From Ptychodera flava (Eukaryota; Hemichordata; Enteropneusta; Ptychoderidae), in NCBI RefSeq assembly GCF_041260155.1, contig NC_091940.1:27965304-28029303 (forward strand): a stretch of 64,000 nt of DNA. The letters are read 5' to 3'. The notes beneath the pieces are model-generated. The model had not been told where the DNA came from. It searched no databases and saw only the letters and a list, made by a program, of their open reading frames with translations. This document shows positions 24,701 to 61,386 of this stretch, piece by piece (within the stretch, counting starts at the first letter, position 1; each line of letters starts with the position of its first letter). Made by a program: the position numbers and the translations under genes.

Positions 24701-25176
24701 GCGCGATCCAATGTAAGTGGTTTTATATCTTGCAAGATTAATACTACCGTAATCACCTTAATATGGGAAGGTATTTGAGTATATTAAAGCCATACATGTT
24801 TGAATACATTACGTGAATCTGCACAGATTAGAAAAACACTCAATGGATCCTTATTTTTCAGCTTATTTCGTTTGATGTATGCAGTTAAAATCACCTGAAG
24901 ATGTTCACTAAAACTGTTTTGCAATTATGTACTGAATACGATGTGAAGGTAGAGTTAGACCTTGCATCTCCGTTTTGTGCCTCAGACAAATAACCTTAAA
25001 TAGAGTAGGTTACAACATAATTTTCAAAATAAATGTAGATTTAAAACCATACTCACATATAACTGATATATATGTATATATATATATATATCTAATCTGA
25101 TATTACATGACTCTAAAGGGACGAAGACGACAAGCAACGCTTTCCGAAATTCGAATCACTCCAATTTGGACTTTGA
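9691..25176 (+). CDS. Gene A: type I membrane protein with two CUB domains (8 exons)
   Basis: The splice model is 9691-9799, 12305-12447, 12929-13255, 20992-21202, 22684-22904, 24033-24240, 24508-24712 and 25119-25176. All junctions are GT-AG and phases agree, giving 1482 nt (about 493 residues). Order: signal peptide; CUB 1 (starting ECGGIFYDDFGQISSPGYP); a CUB-related segment with few cysteines; CUB 2 (ECGGDLSLNSGSFASPSYP then EFTMFDTEPCCDFVEVFDG); one helix (IWVIVGCVVGAFVLLALVSA); a KKKKKK stop-transfer run; and a cytoplasmic tail of about 40 residues ending KFESLQFGL. CUB domains bind proteins or carbohydrates outside the cell, so an adhesion or receptor role is plausible, but the ligand is unknown. 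The one doubtful junction is the start of exon 3, where the best acceptor gives the wrong frame. Confidence 0.85.
9800..12304. other. Gene A intron 1
   Basis: A GTGAGT...ATAG intron. Apart from the foldback at 11395-11825 no element or exon was recognised. The minus-strand 130-codon frame at 11137-11529 runs through the foldback's left arm and has no domain. Confidence 0.5.
11395..11825. repeat. Foldback (long imperfect hairpin) in gene A intron 1
   Basis: The left arm, about 11395-11607, and right arm, about 11645-11825, are inverse: TGAGCCCTCTCTTGGTGA pairs with TCACCAAGAGAGGGCTCA, TTAATTATGTATGCA with TGCATACATAATTAA, CTCGCTCTGTGCATTG with CAATACACAGAGCGAG, and ACGAGCC with GGCTCGT. The left arm has about 30 extra bases near 11525-11553. 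The spacer is about 37 bp. It could be a foldback transposon or a tail-to-tail duplication. Confidence 0.8.
12305..12447 (+). CDS. Gene A exon 2: first half of CUB 1
   Basis: The acceptor ATAG is followed by a phase-1 codon completion, and the frame then reads ECGGIFYDDFGQISSPGYP and FYGTKQDCTYIILADISDAQ. The C-G-G start, the S-P-G-Y-P turn and the second cysteine are the standard opening of a CUB domain. The donor is GTAAGT, phase 0. Confidence 0.85.
12892..13255 (+). CDS. Gene A exon 3: second half of CUB 1, start uncertain
   Basis: The CUB frame reads TDLSSVVLQNVSSRTIYDVV then KIYDGVSFSGTLIGEYSG and continues to a donor at 13255 (CAG/GTATAG). A strong acceptor CTGCAG ends at 12891 and sits where the paralogous junction of CUB 2 predicts, but it leaves the frame off by one base. 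An acceptor at 12928 (TACTTCAG) restores phase 0 at the cost of about 12 residues of one strand. Either the second site is used, or one base is missing or extra near 12892-12905. Confidence 0.75.
13849..14590. repeat. Left arm of long inverted repeat around a Penelope-like element
   Basis: Pairs in inverse orientation with 17150-17905. Matching blocks include TTACACGGATGACAAAAGTGCC at the outer edge, the AGATCAAAATTAGCTATTGC block, three TGACGTCA blocks and the GTACCAAAACATAGCCAATGAG block near 14461. Identity is roughly 85% by eye. Within the arm, a unit of about 155-173 bp carrying TGACGTCATAA plus AAAATGGC is repeated three times (13974, 14129, 14302). Confidence 0.85.
14660..17150 (+). 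mobile_element. Decayed Penelope-like retroelement
   Basis: Broken plus-strand frames follow the Penelope polymerase order. NLSNQTLPNVEIKALSKGLK lies near 15100. EKTALNNLSKNKQITIKPIN and IKESYRQLRNVHCYCTL lie near 15406-15560. RWYLPPKIHK and INQISEFLNFVIKPIVQRRL lie at 15690-15840. SMGSPEIADITYHETEKT is near 16120-16170. FIIEHSIDKISYLDLLVFK and the following NNNMDFTKRSISQLKNF lie at 16325-16560. The place where these polymerases normally have YIDD (after WKR, near 16208-16240) reads WKRLKGNILMIYS, so the catalytic aspartates are gone. Multiple stops and frameshifts confirm an inactive copy. No GIY-YIG nuclease was recognised. Confidence 0.85.
17150..17905. repeat. Right arm of long inverted repeat around the Penelope-like element
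   Basis: The inverse partner of 13849-14590. It carries TGACGTCA at 17432, 17603 and 17756, each beside a GGCCATTTTG block (the complement of the left-arm AAAATGGCC). Outside 17905 the two flanks no longer match, apart from a short GTCAGGTGGC-like block. Confidence 0.85.
17990..19340. other. Gene A intron 3, unassigned part
   Basis: No coding exon was recognised. It contains a T-run/G-run at about 18735-18759 and, near 19030-19200, a diverged relative of the repeat pair at 5480-5720. Confidence 0.5.
19342..19536. mobile_element. MITE-like element with 21-bp terminal inverted repeats (copy 1)
   Basis: The left end TTTAAAGGTATACAGTCACCT (19342-19362) is the inverse of 19516-19536 with one mismatch. 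The interior holds a distinctive AAAAAGCGGCCACCCGC core near 19439. The core and the AGGTGACAG end recur at 44755-44985. About 195 bp and non-coding. Confidence 0.75.
19540..20990. other. Gene A intron 3, 3' part
   Basis: From about 19790 to 20220 the sequence is dominated by short AAAATGAAA/AATCAAAAT-like words, giving a strongly purine-skewed, low-complexity tract on the plus strand. The minus-strand frame 20692-20958 shows no recognised domain. Confidence 0.4.
20992..21202 (+). CDS. Gene A exon 4: CUB-related middle segment
   Basis: Acceptor TTCTTCAG, phase 0 in and phase 1 out, donor GTAAGA. It encodes AKASVEFHGYNVSVTAYDGQ, then CDSGVFLGTESFVDYYEPP, IYTRSTGQMLCVQIHSRYAP and DVYVEYTSTEQ. 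The alternation of strands and the late FLG / S.G..LCVQ.HS pattern resemble the second half of a CUB domain. Together with the end of exon 3 it may be a degenerate CUB. Confidence 0.75.
22684..22904 (+). CDS. Gene A exon 5: linker and first half of CUB 2
   Basis: Acceptor CTATTTAG, phase 1 in and phase 0 out, donor GTGAGA. The frame reads GFSEFYQDFGWQTDSGGHFA, then CGGDLSLNSGSFASPSYPEA and YQNQQDCYYTVTVSSGNIVV. The C-G-G opening, S-P-S-Y-P turn and second cysteine mirror exon 2. Confidence 0.85.
24033..24240 (+). CDS. Gene A exon 6: second half of CUB 2
   Basis: Acceptor CCGAAAG, phase 0 in and phase 1 out, donor GTATGT. It encodes LEFTMFDTEPCCDFVEVFDG, NSKTADTSLGRYYGSKVDSE and SLFVHFHSDHSETHKGFYAS, which are the classical third cysteine, D.VE..DG and F.SD.....GF.A motifs of CUB. 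The acidic residues (D/E...D) expected for calcium binding in many CUB domains are present. Confidence 0.85.
24508..24712 (+). CDS. Gene A exon 7: transmembrane helix and juxtamembrane tail
   Basis: Acceptor TTGTAG, phase 1 in. The frame gives IWVIVGCVVGAFVLLALVSA followed by VAIIHILV and six lysines, a textbook stop-transfer signal. The exon ends AT/GTAAGT (phase 2). If this donor is not used, the next codons are ATG TAA and the protein ends here, so a shorter isoform ending RDPM is possible. Confidence 0.85.
25119..25176 (+). CDS. Gene A exon 8: C-terminus
   Basis: Acceptor TCTAAAG. The phase-2 join makes ATG and continues DEDDKQRFPKFESLQFGL to a TGA at 25174-25176. The exon is short and its support is phase agreement plus a strong upstream donor. 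A further splice at GAG/GTTTG next to the stop cannot be excluded. Confidence 0.6.
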
Positions 25177-28100
25177 GGTTTGTTTTTATATTTTAGACTT
25201 CTGAAATAGCAATACCTAGTGTTTTCTATTCGCATGGATACAGATATTAAGTGATTTATGCTATTATGAACTAAAGTAGCAATGAAGTCCCCTCTGTCCT
25301 GTATTTATATCACAACAAATTCTTTTACACGCAAGACGGAAGTCTAAATCCGGCAACTGTTTTGCCTTAAATTGTTGAAATGCGTAGGGCGCTATTCACA
25401 TACCTTTAATACAAACAGGTTTTTGTAGGGTTATTCAAAATATTGAAATGCCTGTAAAGAGTGTGCTTTTGAATTGTCATCTGACAATAGCTGTGTTGTT
25501 ATGAATTACAGAAGGGTTATAACCCAGACAGGTGACATCGTTATTGAGGAGAACTGTATAAGTGTTATTGCTCCCAATCATAGCAACTGGCAGAGGTGCT
25601 CTTTATCGGGTATTGGCTCAGGAACGAATCGTTTACAGCAGCTGTGCCTTGTGCGGAACTACATACACTTCTATCTTTGTATTTGACACCTCTTTGAATT
25701 ATATCAGTCATCCTCTCGCGCCTTTAAGACATCCAACACGCACACAACAAATTGACAAGAACAAAACCTCCTCACCGGCAGAAGGACAAGTGATGCCTGA
25801 GCCTAATCATCACTGCAGCAGAGCTAAACTTTCAGGTCTAGCACTATTTGCCAGAACAACACAAGTTGCAGAGAAATGGGTGGGCAAAATCTAAAATAAC
25901 TTGTTGACGTGAGTTTTCTTGATCTAACTTTGAGAATGCCTACATGTTTTCATTTCAGTAATTTACAAAATAATATTTGTCGGTAATTTCTAAATTTAAC
26001 AGTAATATTCACGAAAGCAGAATGTCACATCTTCTAGACGACGACCAATTCCATATCTTTCACTCTTTTAGTTTTCGCAATGATCTTGCAGATATGACAG
26101 CCAAAGGTATGCCGTTGATAATACCCACACTTTTACATCAGAGGCAATGAAAGCAGATAGTCTACTTCTATTACTTTCAGCAGTGTTTTTTTTAAATATA
26201 TAATTCTATCTGTAGTCACCGTTTTAAACAGTGTTTCATGTACTGATTTTACTTTTTTGAAAATTAATTTCATGTCGTAAAGTTTTAATATTGTTTTACT
26301 TTATGTAGGACCCCATGGTAGATTACACCCTTACAGGCGTCTTTACTCCTATTTGAGTCTGTAAATGGGTAATCCTTTAATATGAAATAAATAAAAAAAT
26401 AATAAATAAATAATCTTCGATTTTACTAAAACCTCACGCTCCGTAAGCAGCTGTCTTTGATAATTCTCAAGTGTAAGTCGAGAAGTAAGTCGAGTGTAGC
26501 AACAAAGAACAAGACATTGTGCCCCTGCAAAGCCCATAGGGCTAGATGACGGTCTGTTTTATAACTAAGGGCGCTTTTACGTACACGATTACATGGCAAG
26601 GTTGCAAGATTGCTTAGGAAAAAGGGCTCCTAAGCAAAACGTCTGCAATATCAAATTCCCACTTAACCCAATTTAGGAATTGCCGATACGAAAAGGGTAA
26701 CAGTGATTTTCAGAACACCAATGACAAGAAAGACAGAAAAACCTATCGCTAGTAGTTGTCTTATTTAAAAAAAGATAACTTTTAAGAGTGGAAAAGATGA
26801 GCATTTTATTGTTCATCTAAATGAAAAAACTACATGGACTACGAGTCTGTGTAAAATTGCTTAGTGCAACAACAGAGTGCTCGGCTCTTGGAATCGAGAG
26901 AAATATTTGCACATTTGGGAAACAAACAAACAGACACACAAACAACAAACAGCTAAATACACATAAAACAAACAAAGCTGCAGAAAAAAATCAATATCAC
27001 CATATCTGCTTATGAGAGCTACTGAGGAATTGAAAAAAAAGTATTAGAATCCGAACAAATGTCTCCGAGGCGTACCTTTAATTGAAACTCTCTTTCGATA
27101 TTTTCAGTTTTCCGTTTACGCTTTCTTACGGAGCATTATTATTCTGAAGACGTGGCAGTCCAGCCATGTTCTCCGATATAATTTGATTGTATCGCGTTCT
27201 CTTGCAAGCCGAGTGTTGCAACCTATGGCAGTACCTCAAAGTGATATTGTTGTCAATGAAACAGCATTCAATACTTTATGGCGAATGGTAAAAAAGACAA
27301 AGGGTTTAAACAAACAAACTGTATAATCATAATAGATTGATTCTGATTATAAATTATAAATTTTCAAACCGATTTCAATGAGTTTCATCAAACGTGCTCT
27401 TGCATACACAGGAAGAAAAATTTAGTAGTGATTCAACAATGCATTTTGTTTTTTCATTTTCAGTTACCAATTTACGCAGGGGTGTGCTTCCTTTGCAAAT
27501 AACGTTAAGAGATGTGATAACCAACAAATACTACATTAAGCATATAAATACATCCAGCTACCGCACTTTTAGATGTCATACCGTACCATGTTTCCGGTAT
27601 TAAGCAGGAAGTTCTGAATCACGTAGCAATATCAGCGAAAAAAACGGTTTGAAAAAACTTGCATCTCACGTCCAAGAAATATCCATTTTGCATAACTCAC
27701 GCCACTTCAGCTTGTTAATGGAGGCAAAAAGCATTTGTACAACACAGATTGAGAATTCGCCTGGTACAGATTTTAGGCGAACCAATGTTTACAATGACCC
27801 CTGGCTTGCTGCACGTAGGAAGCCTTTGGATAAATTAAGTTTGTCCAAAGTTGTATTTGGTGAAAACCGTGACTTTATTATCCCCGCAGGATATTTTATA
27901 CCGGGTTATTCTCTTAATCCACTCAGATTTGCAAAGTGATACCTCAGTATTCTTGATTATACACAGGAAAACATTTGTGAAAGGTTGAAATAAATCAAAG
28001 CCTCATAGGGCAAGGTATGAACAAAACGATTAAGACTTTCCGTTTTTAAGGCCCATGCTATTATTAGGAAGGAACGGTTTTGTTTTCAATTAATTATATT

Positions 28101-28997
28101 ACAAATCCGAGAGTAAACTGTATTACAATTAATCTACAAACTGGAAGGCCAAATGCGGAATGAATTCATATACTATTGACCAGCATAATAGTATCTGCTA
28201 TAAAGATATTAAATTTTATAGGTAACGTTGTAAATTAACATCCTTATCTTGCTTATTGCTCATGTCGACTTTCTATTAATTATTATTATGGCATATCGGT
28301 CGATTACCATATCCTCAGGATTCACTCCTCGATATGTTAATGAATTGTGATGATAGAATTCGTTTCTTTTGTTCCTAAATGCTAGTCGTATATTTTATAT
28401 TTGTTAATCGCGGAGAAAGCACTTTTCTTCTCAGCCCTTTTATGTCTATTTCAGTAGCCTTTCATGGGTGCGACATGATCGGACGTCTTTCCTTCTTATG
28501 GCACTGTGTCTTCATCAGTGAAGAGACCTTTTAAGGAAGAACACATTGATGTTTGTGAATGGAAATGGTTTGCATAAACATTATGTATCAAATTAGCATT
28601 TACAAATTCATCCAGTTGGCAACTCTTTGTACAGTACAGAGTACACAGAAAACCGTCATATTTTAATGTCAATATGGGTACCTTATAGATGAGGAAAGTT
28701 ACATACAGTACAACATACGTTTCGACAGTTGTAAGCCTTTAAGATATTTTTTTAATACGTTGTATCCTATGTAAAAGTTGTGATCGAGACTAATTGGCAA
28801 TATTTAATAAATTAATGACAACGTAAAGGCTTCGATACAATAATATGCTGTGTATTTTGTACATGCAAGCTGTTGGGAACATTTTCCCAAATTTATACTA
28901 ATGTTTTGACGAGTATGACGACTGACAGCTCGAAAAAAGGAAATAACCTACGTTGTATAAAATACCCTGAAGTGTGAGAGAATGTAGAATGTATTAC

Positions 28998-55330
<26,333 letters not shown>

Positions 55331-55837
55331 CTGTTGAGTATATAATATGAATTGTTAAATAATGTAACATGAAATGCAAAAATCATGTCATAATAAAATC
55401 GGTAATCAAAGTAAAAAAGAGATAGGGCAACTACAGCAGTCGTCAAAGCTATTAAATATCATCCGCTGTTTTCACTGTCAACATACTTGATATTTAAGAA
55501 AACACATCGTGCACACCAGCGGATTGATCATAGTAATGTTATCCACCATTAATTAAAATTTTTCAATAAGGATGAAAGCTGAAAAAATATGCTTTTTACC
55601 TGCTTTTGAGGTTACTTTATTCGTCAAAATAAAAGAAAAGCATTACAGGAAATTCGGAAATATACTTACATTTGTCATTATTAAGACGCATTGTGTTCAC
55701 AGAATGAATGGTCGGTGGACTCGGTCCAAAGACATCTTTAAATCTACCAAATGAGGTGTTACCCTTTATAGGGGGAGACTAGTCAACAAGAACAGTAGCA
55801 AACAATCATCACAACCACCACCAAAATTATAAAAACA

Positions 55838-55883
55838 ACAACAACAACAACAACAGCAACAACAACAACAACAACAACAACAA
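55838..55883. repeat. (AAC)n microsatellite
   Basis: About 15 AAC/ACA units with one CAG interruption, at the head of the right-hand repeat array. Confidence 0.95.
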
Positions 55884-57875
55884 CGTCATCGTTGATGACA
55901 CAGTCCCCACTTGTTAATGGGTACTTTGATTACAGGTCCTCAGAGAGGATAGAGTCGTCTTCCTTAGGTCTGTGATAAAATACTTTTGAATAAATTCGCT
56001 TGATACATGTCTGAGTTGTAATTCAGGATATGAAAAAATCGTAATAAAATGGCCACATGGTGGCCATATTGGATCGTATCACAAAGCAAATCAATGTGCA
56101 TATGTATGACATAGATCAATGTCCTTGAACCAACTTTGATAAAAATCAGTTGAGATATGCCTGAGTTATGGCTTTGTACATGAAAAAATCATTGACAATG
56201 ACATAGTCCCCACTTGTAAAGGAGTATTAGTCTTGATGGGGCAGGGAAATGTGGTCATTAAGAAGTATCACTGGAGTGTATATGTTGAGATCTATGGGCA
56301 CATAGGTCTATATCGTTGTTCCCAATTTGAAACACATGAAGCATGTCTAAGTTATGGTTCTAACTCGGGAAAAAAGATCAGACCTCTAGCTGTATTGGCC
56401 AGCCAAGAAATACATATGTGCATAATAAATGAGGTACAAGATGTGACATCTAAAGGTCTAATATCCTATCAAAATTGGAGGGTATAGAACTTGTAGTTAT
56501 TGAGTTATGCATATATATGTATAATCAAGGTCAAAGGTCATCGAGGTCACATGACATTCTGAAAGAAAAAAATTGTATTGCTAATAAATCCCTATATGCC
56601 AAAAATCAGACCTCTACCTCTATTCGCTTGCCCAAAATTGAATATGTGCATAATTAATGAAGTAAAGCGTGTGTGTCATACGGTGTTTCATCCTACTAAA
56701 GGACATAACACTTGTGGTTACTTATTTATTGACATAAACGTATATTTTAGGTAAAAGGTCATCGAGGTCACATGACATTTGGTCAAAAAATTTCTATCCT
56801 ATAGTTATCCCTATATACCAAAACTCAGAAATCTGCTCTATTGGCTTGCTCAAAATTAGATATGTGCATAATTAATGAGGTACAGTATATGGTGTCATAA
56901 GGTCTTCCATCATACCAAATATGAAGGGTGTAGCACTTGTGGTTACTGAGTTATGGACAAATATGTATATTTGAGGTCAAAGGTCACCGAAGTCACGCGA
57001 CATTTTGTCAAAAAAATTGTATTGCTAAGTCATCCCTAAATACCAAAAATCAGACCTCTAGCTCTATTGGCTCGCTCAAAATTAGATATGTACATAATTA
57101 ATGAGGTACAATATGTGGCGTCATAAGGTGTCCCATCATACTATATATGAAGGGTGTAGCAGTTGTTGTTACTGAGTCATGGACAAATATGTATATCTGA
57201 GGTCAAAGGTCACCGAAGTCACGTGACATTTTGTCAAAAAAATTGTATAGCTAAGTCATCAGTATATACCAAAAATCAGACCTCTAGCTCTATTGACTCG
57301 CTCAAAATTAGATATGCACATAATTAATGAGGTACAATATGTGGCGTCATAAGGTGCCCCATCATACCATATATGAAGGGTGTAGCACTTGTGGTTACTG
57401 AGTTATGGACAAATATGTATATTTGAGGTCAAAGGTCACCAAGGTCACGTGACATTTGTCAAAATATCTGATATATCTGCGTGAACGGAGAGACATGACC
57501 CAATCTATAAGGCCCTGGACTTCATCGGTGGGGACTTAAAACTGTGTCAATGAACCTTTTTGCAATATGAATACGATGAGAAACTCAGGTTTTTTTTACT
57601 TGGCCTTATACATGGCATTCGATGGACAGCTGACTTATACATGGTAGTCTATGGTGGTGTAAACTAAAAAGTCCTCTAACACGGCCAAATTTGATCGCAT
57701 TGTGAAACAAATCGACGTGCATCTGTATGGGTTAGGGTACTATCCTTGAGCAAAGTTCGACAGAAATTGACCAGGGCATGTCTGAGATATCTGCGTGAAC
57801 GGACGGACGGACGCACACACGGACATGACCAAACCTATCTGTCCCCCCGGACGGTGTCCGTGGGTACTAATAACA

Positions 57876-57878
<3 letters not shown>

Positions 57879-57931
<53 letters not shown>

Positions 57932-57940
57932 TATTATTAT
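57879..57940. repeat. (AAT)n microsatellite with inverse end
   Basis: AAT units switch to ATT units near 57930, so the tract can fold back on itself. It sits exactly at the junction of array parts 1 and 2. Confidence 0.95.
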
Positions 57941-57945
57941 TATTA

Positions 57946-59443
57946 TAATAAATATAGCTGCAAGCAGCGATGACCGGGTTTCGACACAAAAGGCAGCATT
58001 AGAGCAAAAGAAAAATTAGATTGTGCGCATAATTAATGAAGTACAGGATGCAGTGTTATAAGGTCTCCAATCATACCACATATGAAGTCTGTAGCACTTG
58101 TGGTTACCAAGTTGTGGACATATAGGTATATTTAAGGTCAAAGGTCATCGAGGTCACACGACATTGTGTCAAAAAAATTCCATTTCTAAGTTATCCCTAT
58201 ATACCAAAAATCAGACCTCTAGCTCTATTGGCTTGCTCAGAATTAGATATGTGCATAATTAATGAGCTACAGGATGTGGTGTCATAAGGTGTCCCATCAT
58301 ACCAAATATGAAGGGTGTAGCACTTGTGGTTACTTAGTTATGGCCATATATGTATATTTGAGGTCAAAGGTCATCGGGGTCACATGACATTGTGTCAAAA
58401 AAATTGTATTGCTACGTTATCCCTATATACCAAAAATCAGACCTCTAGCTCTATTGGCTGGCTCAGAATTAGATATGCACATAATTAATGAGGTACAGGA
58501 TGTGATGTCATAAGGTCTCCCATCATACCAAATATGAAGGCTGTAGCACTTGTGGTTACTTAGTTATGGCCATATATGTATATTTGAGGTCAAAGGTCAT
58601 CGGGGTCACATGACATTTTGTCAAAAAAATTGTATTGCTAAGTTATCCCTATATACCAAAAATCAGACCTCTAGCTCTATTGGCTGGCTCAGAATTACAT
58701 ATGCGCATAATTAATGAGGTACATGATGTGATGTCATAAGGTCTCTCATCATACCAAATATGAAGGGTGTAGCACTTGTGGTTACTGAGTTATGGCCATA
58801 TATGTATATCTGAGGTCAAAGGTCATCGAGGTCACATGACATTTTGTCAAAAAAATTGTATTGCTAAGTTATCCCTATATACTAAAAATCAGACCTCTAG
58901 CTCTATTGGCTAGCTCAGAATTAGAAATGCGCATAATAAATGAGTTGCAGGAAGATGCCAAGGTCAAAGGTCAAGTGGAATCCCAAAAATTGTGGAGTGC
59001 AATTTGGTCCCCTATTGGCTATTGTTCTATAGACGCTGGCTGTCTTGGACTTTAACATAGGCCAGAATAAGCCATTGCCATAGCTTAGCTGTATAGGTAT
59101 AGGGGAGGTCAAAGGTCATAGAAAAATCAGAAAAATAATACTTTAAAAATCTTCTTCTCAAAATTGGCAAGACCTGTGACTTTGATATTTGGCATGAAGG
59201 AGCAAGGCTATAAGGTCTAAAAAGTGACTTGAGCAGAATTTTGATTTATCATTTTTTATGCAAATGAAGTCAATTTTAAAGTTTATTTTCAAAATAGCAA
59301 AAAGGTCACGTGACCCCTGATTATGGTCATGTGATCAAAAATTTACTTTCGCAGACTTCTACCTATATGCCAAATTTGAAGACTCTAGGTCCAGCGGTTT
59401 TTGCTCCAGAGTTCCAAACGTGCGACAGAAGAAGAAGAAGAAT
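57946..59443 (+). mobile_element. Tandem-unit element, array part 2
   Basis: Begins AATATAGCTGCAAGCAGCGA after an (AAT)n tract and holds about four consecutive 226-bp units (the TTATCCCTATATACC word recurs at 58191, 58417, 58643 and 58869). A unique 3' module follows from 58955, which ends GAAGAAGAAGAAG. The next element begins at once. The head sequence with its GCTGC/GCAGC palindrome resembles repeats seen in fish and other marine animals; that is from memory. Confidence 0.75.
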
Positions 59444-61386
59444 AATAAATATAGCTGCAAGCAGCAATGCCGGGGCCAAAGCAATCTTAAGTGGGAAAAA
59501 GAAGGCAAATGTAATCAGAGAGGGCAAAGGTCATTACCGTTACATGTCTTTTTTCCAACTAAACTTTCTTTCCTTGTGTTACATCTGTCAACAAAAAAAA
59601 AAGAACACTAGGTTTATTGCCAGCTCAAAATTAGAAATGTGCACAATTATGAGGTACTGGATGTGGCATCATAAGGTCCAAGTTCGTACCAAATATGAAG
59701 GGTATAGGACTCTTGGTTACTGAGTTATGGACAAATATGTATATTTATGGAAAAAAGGTCATCAAAATTAGATATGTGCATATTTAATGAGGTACAGCAA
59801 ATCTTACCATAAGTTATCCCATCTTACCAAATATGAAGGATGTAGTCCTTGTGATTACTGAGTTATGGACAGGTATGTATATTTGAGGTCAAAGGTCATC
59901 GAGGTCATGTGACATTTTGTCAAAAAAATTGTATCCCATAGTTATCCCTATATACCAAAAATCAGACCTCTAGCTCTGTTCGCTTGCCCAAAATTAGATA
60001 TGTGCATATTTAATGAGGCATGACCTATGGTACCATAAGGTATCCCATCTTACCAAATATGAAGGGTGTAGTCCTTGTGGTTACTGAGTTATGGACAGAT
60101 ATGTATATTTGAGGTCAAAGGTCATCGAGGTCATGTGACATTTTGTCAAAAAAATGGTATCCCATAGTTATCCCTATATACCAAAATCAGACCTCTAGCT
60201 CTGTTGGCTTGAACAAAATTAGATATATGCATATTTAATGAGGCATGACCTATGGTACCATAAGGTATCCCATCATACCAAATATGAAGGGTGATCCCTT
60301 GTGGTTATTGAGTTATGGACAGATATGTATATTTGAAGTCAAAGGTCATCGAGGTCACGTGACATTTTGTCAAAAAAATTGTATCCCATAGTTATCCCTA
60401 TATACCAAAAATCAGACTTCTAGCTCTGTTGGCTTGCCCAAAATTAGATATGTGCATATTTAATGAGGCATGACCTATGGTACCATAAGGTCTCCCATCA
60501 TACCAATATGAAGGGTGTAGCCCTTGTGGTTACTGAGTTATGGACAGATATGTATATTTGGGGTCAAGGGTCATCAAGGTCATGTGACATTTTGTGAAAA
60601 AAATTGTTTTCAATGGTTATCACTATATACCAAAAATCAGACCTCCAGCTCTATTGGCTTGCCCAGAATTAGATATGTGCATAATCAATGAGGTATAGGA
60701 TGAGCTGGTCATGTGACATTTGTTAAAAAACCGTAACACTGATACATGTCCTTGTGTACCAAAAATCAGAACTCTAGCACTAGTTTGAAGGCTGGAATTA
60801 CATATGTGCATAATCAATGTGGTAGAGAAACATGCCAGGGTCATAGGTCAAGTTCATCCTCAAAATATTGATTTGCAGTTTGATCCCCTGTAGGTCATTG
60901 TTCAGTAGTCACTAGCCCCCGGCCCCCACGACTCTCATATAGGCCAGAATAAGCCATTGGTATAGCTTAGCTGCAGAGGTATAGGGAAGGTCAAAGGTTA
61001 TTGAAAAATCAGAAAAATAATACTTTAAAAATCTTCTTCTCATAAACGGCAAGGTGAAAATTCCTGAAATTTGGTATGTAGCATCTAGGTAGTATGGTCT
61101 AAAAAGTTTCTTAACAGATTTTCGATTTTTCAATTTTTATGCAAATTAGGTGAAATTAAAATTTTTAATAATTAATAACAGCCAGGTCATGTATCCAATC
61201 AAAATATGAAGGGTCAGGTGCACCAGTACTCAGTATGCTTAATATGCCCTGCAAATTTGAAAAGGCTGCGCGCAACGGTTTTGGAGATCTAGCTTTGCAA
61301 AGAATTGTCGGAAGAAGAGGAAAAAGAAGAAGAAGAAGAAGTGATCCAGAGTAAATACAATAGGGGACAAGCCCCATAGGGCTTTG
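59444..61386 (+). mobile_element. Tandem-unit element, array part 3
   Basis: Head AATATAGCTGCAAGCAGCAA, about five to six units (59640-60760), then a 3' module similar to those of its neighbours (60930-61290) and a GAAGAAGAAG tail. It closes with a hairpin GGGGACAAGCCCC...GGGCTTTGTCCCC at 61363-61393 directly before the next head. Confidence 0.75.

Larger units (their letters stand above)
55790..57945 (+). mobile_element. Non-autonomous repeat element with tandem internal units (array part 1)
   Basis: Starts near an (AAC)n run (55838-55883) and a CATCGTTGATGACACAGTCC block, and contains about five diverged copies of the 226-bp unit (56230-57480). It ends with ACGGACGGACGG, a GGACGGTGTCCGTGG hairpin and an (AAT)n tract (57879-57935). 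The ends differ from those of the following three elements, so this is a distinct but related family. No protein-coding capacity. Confidence 0.7.

Noticed and set aside
27394..27939. Two successive plus-strand frames that might be a gene B tail or a separate gene
   Set aside because: Both strands look equally open, there are no clear splice sites, and I recognise no domain, so I did not call a gene.
57746..58019. Frames with runs of N, I and Y
   Set aside because: Translations of the (AAT)n tract at the junction of two repeat elements.
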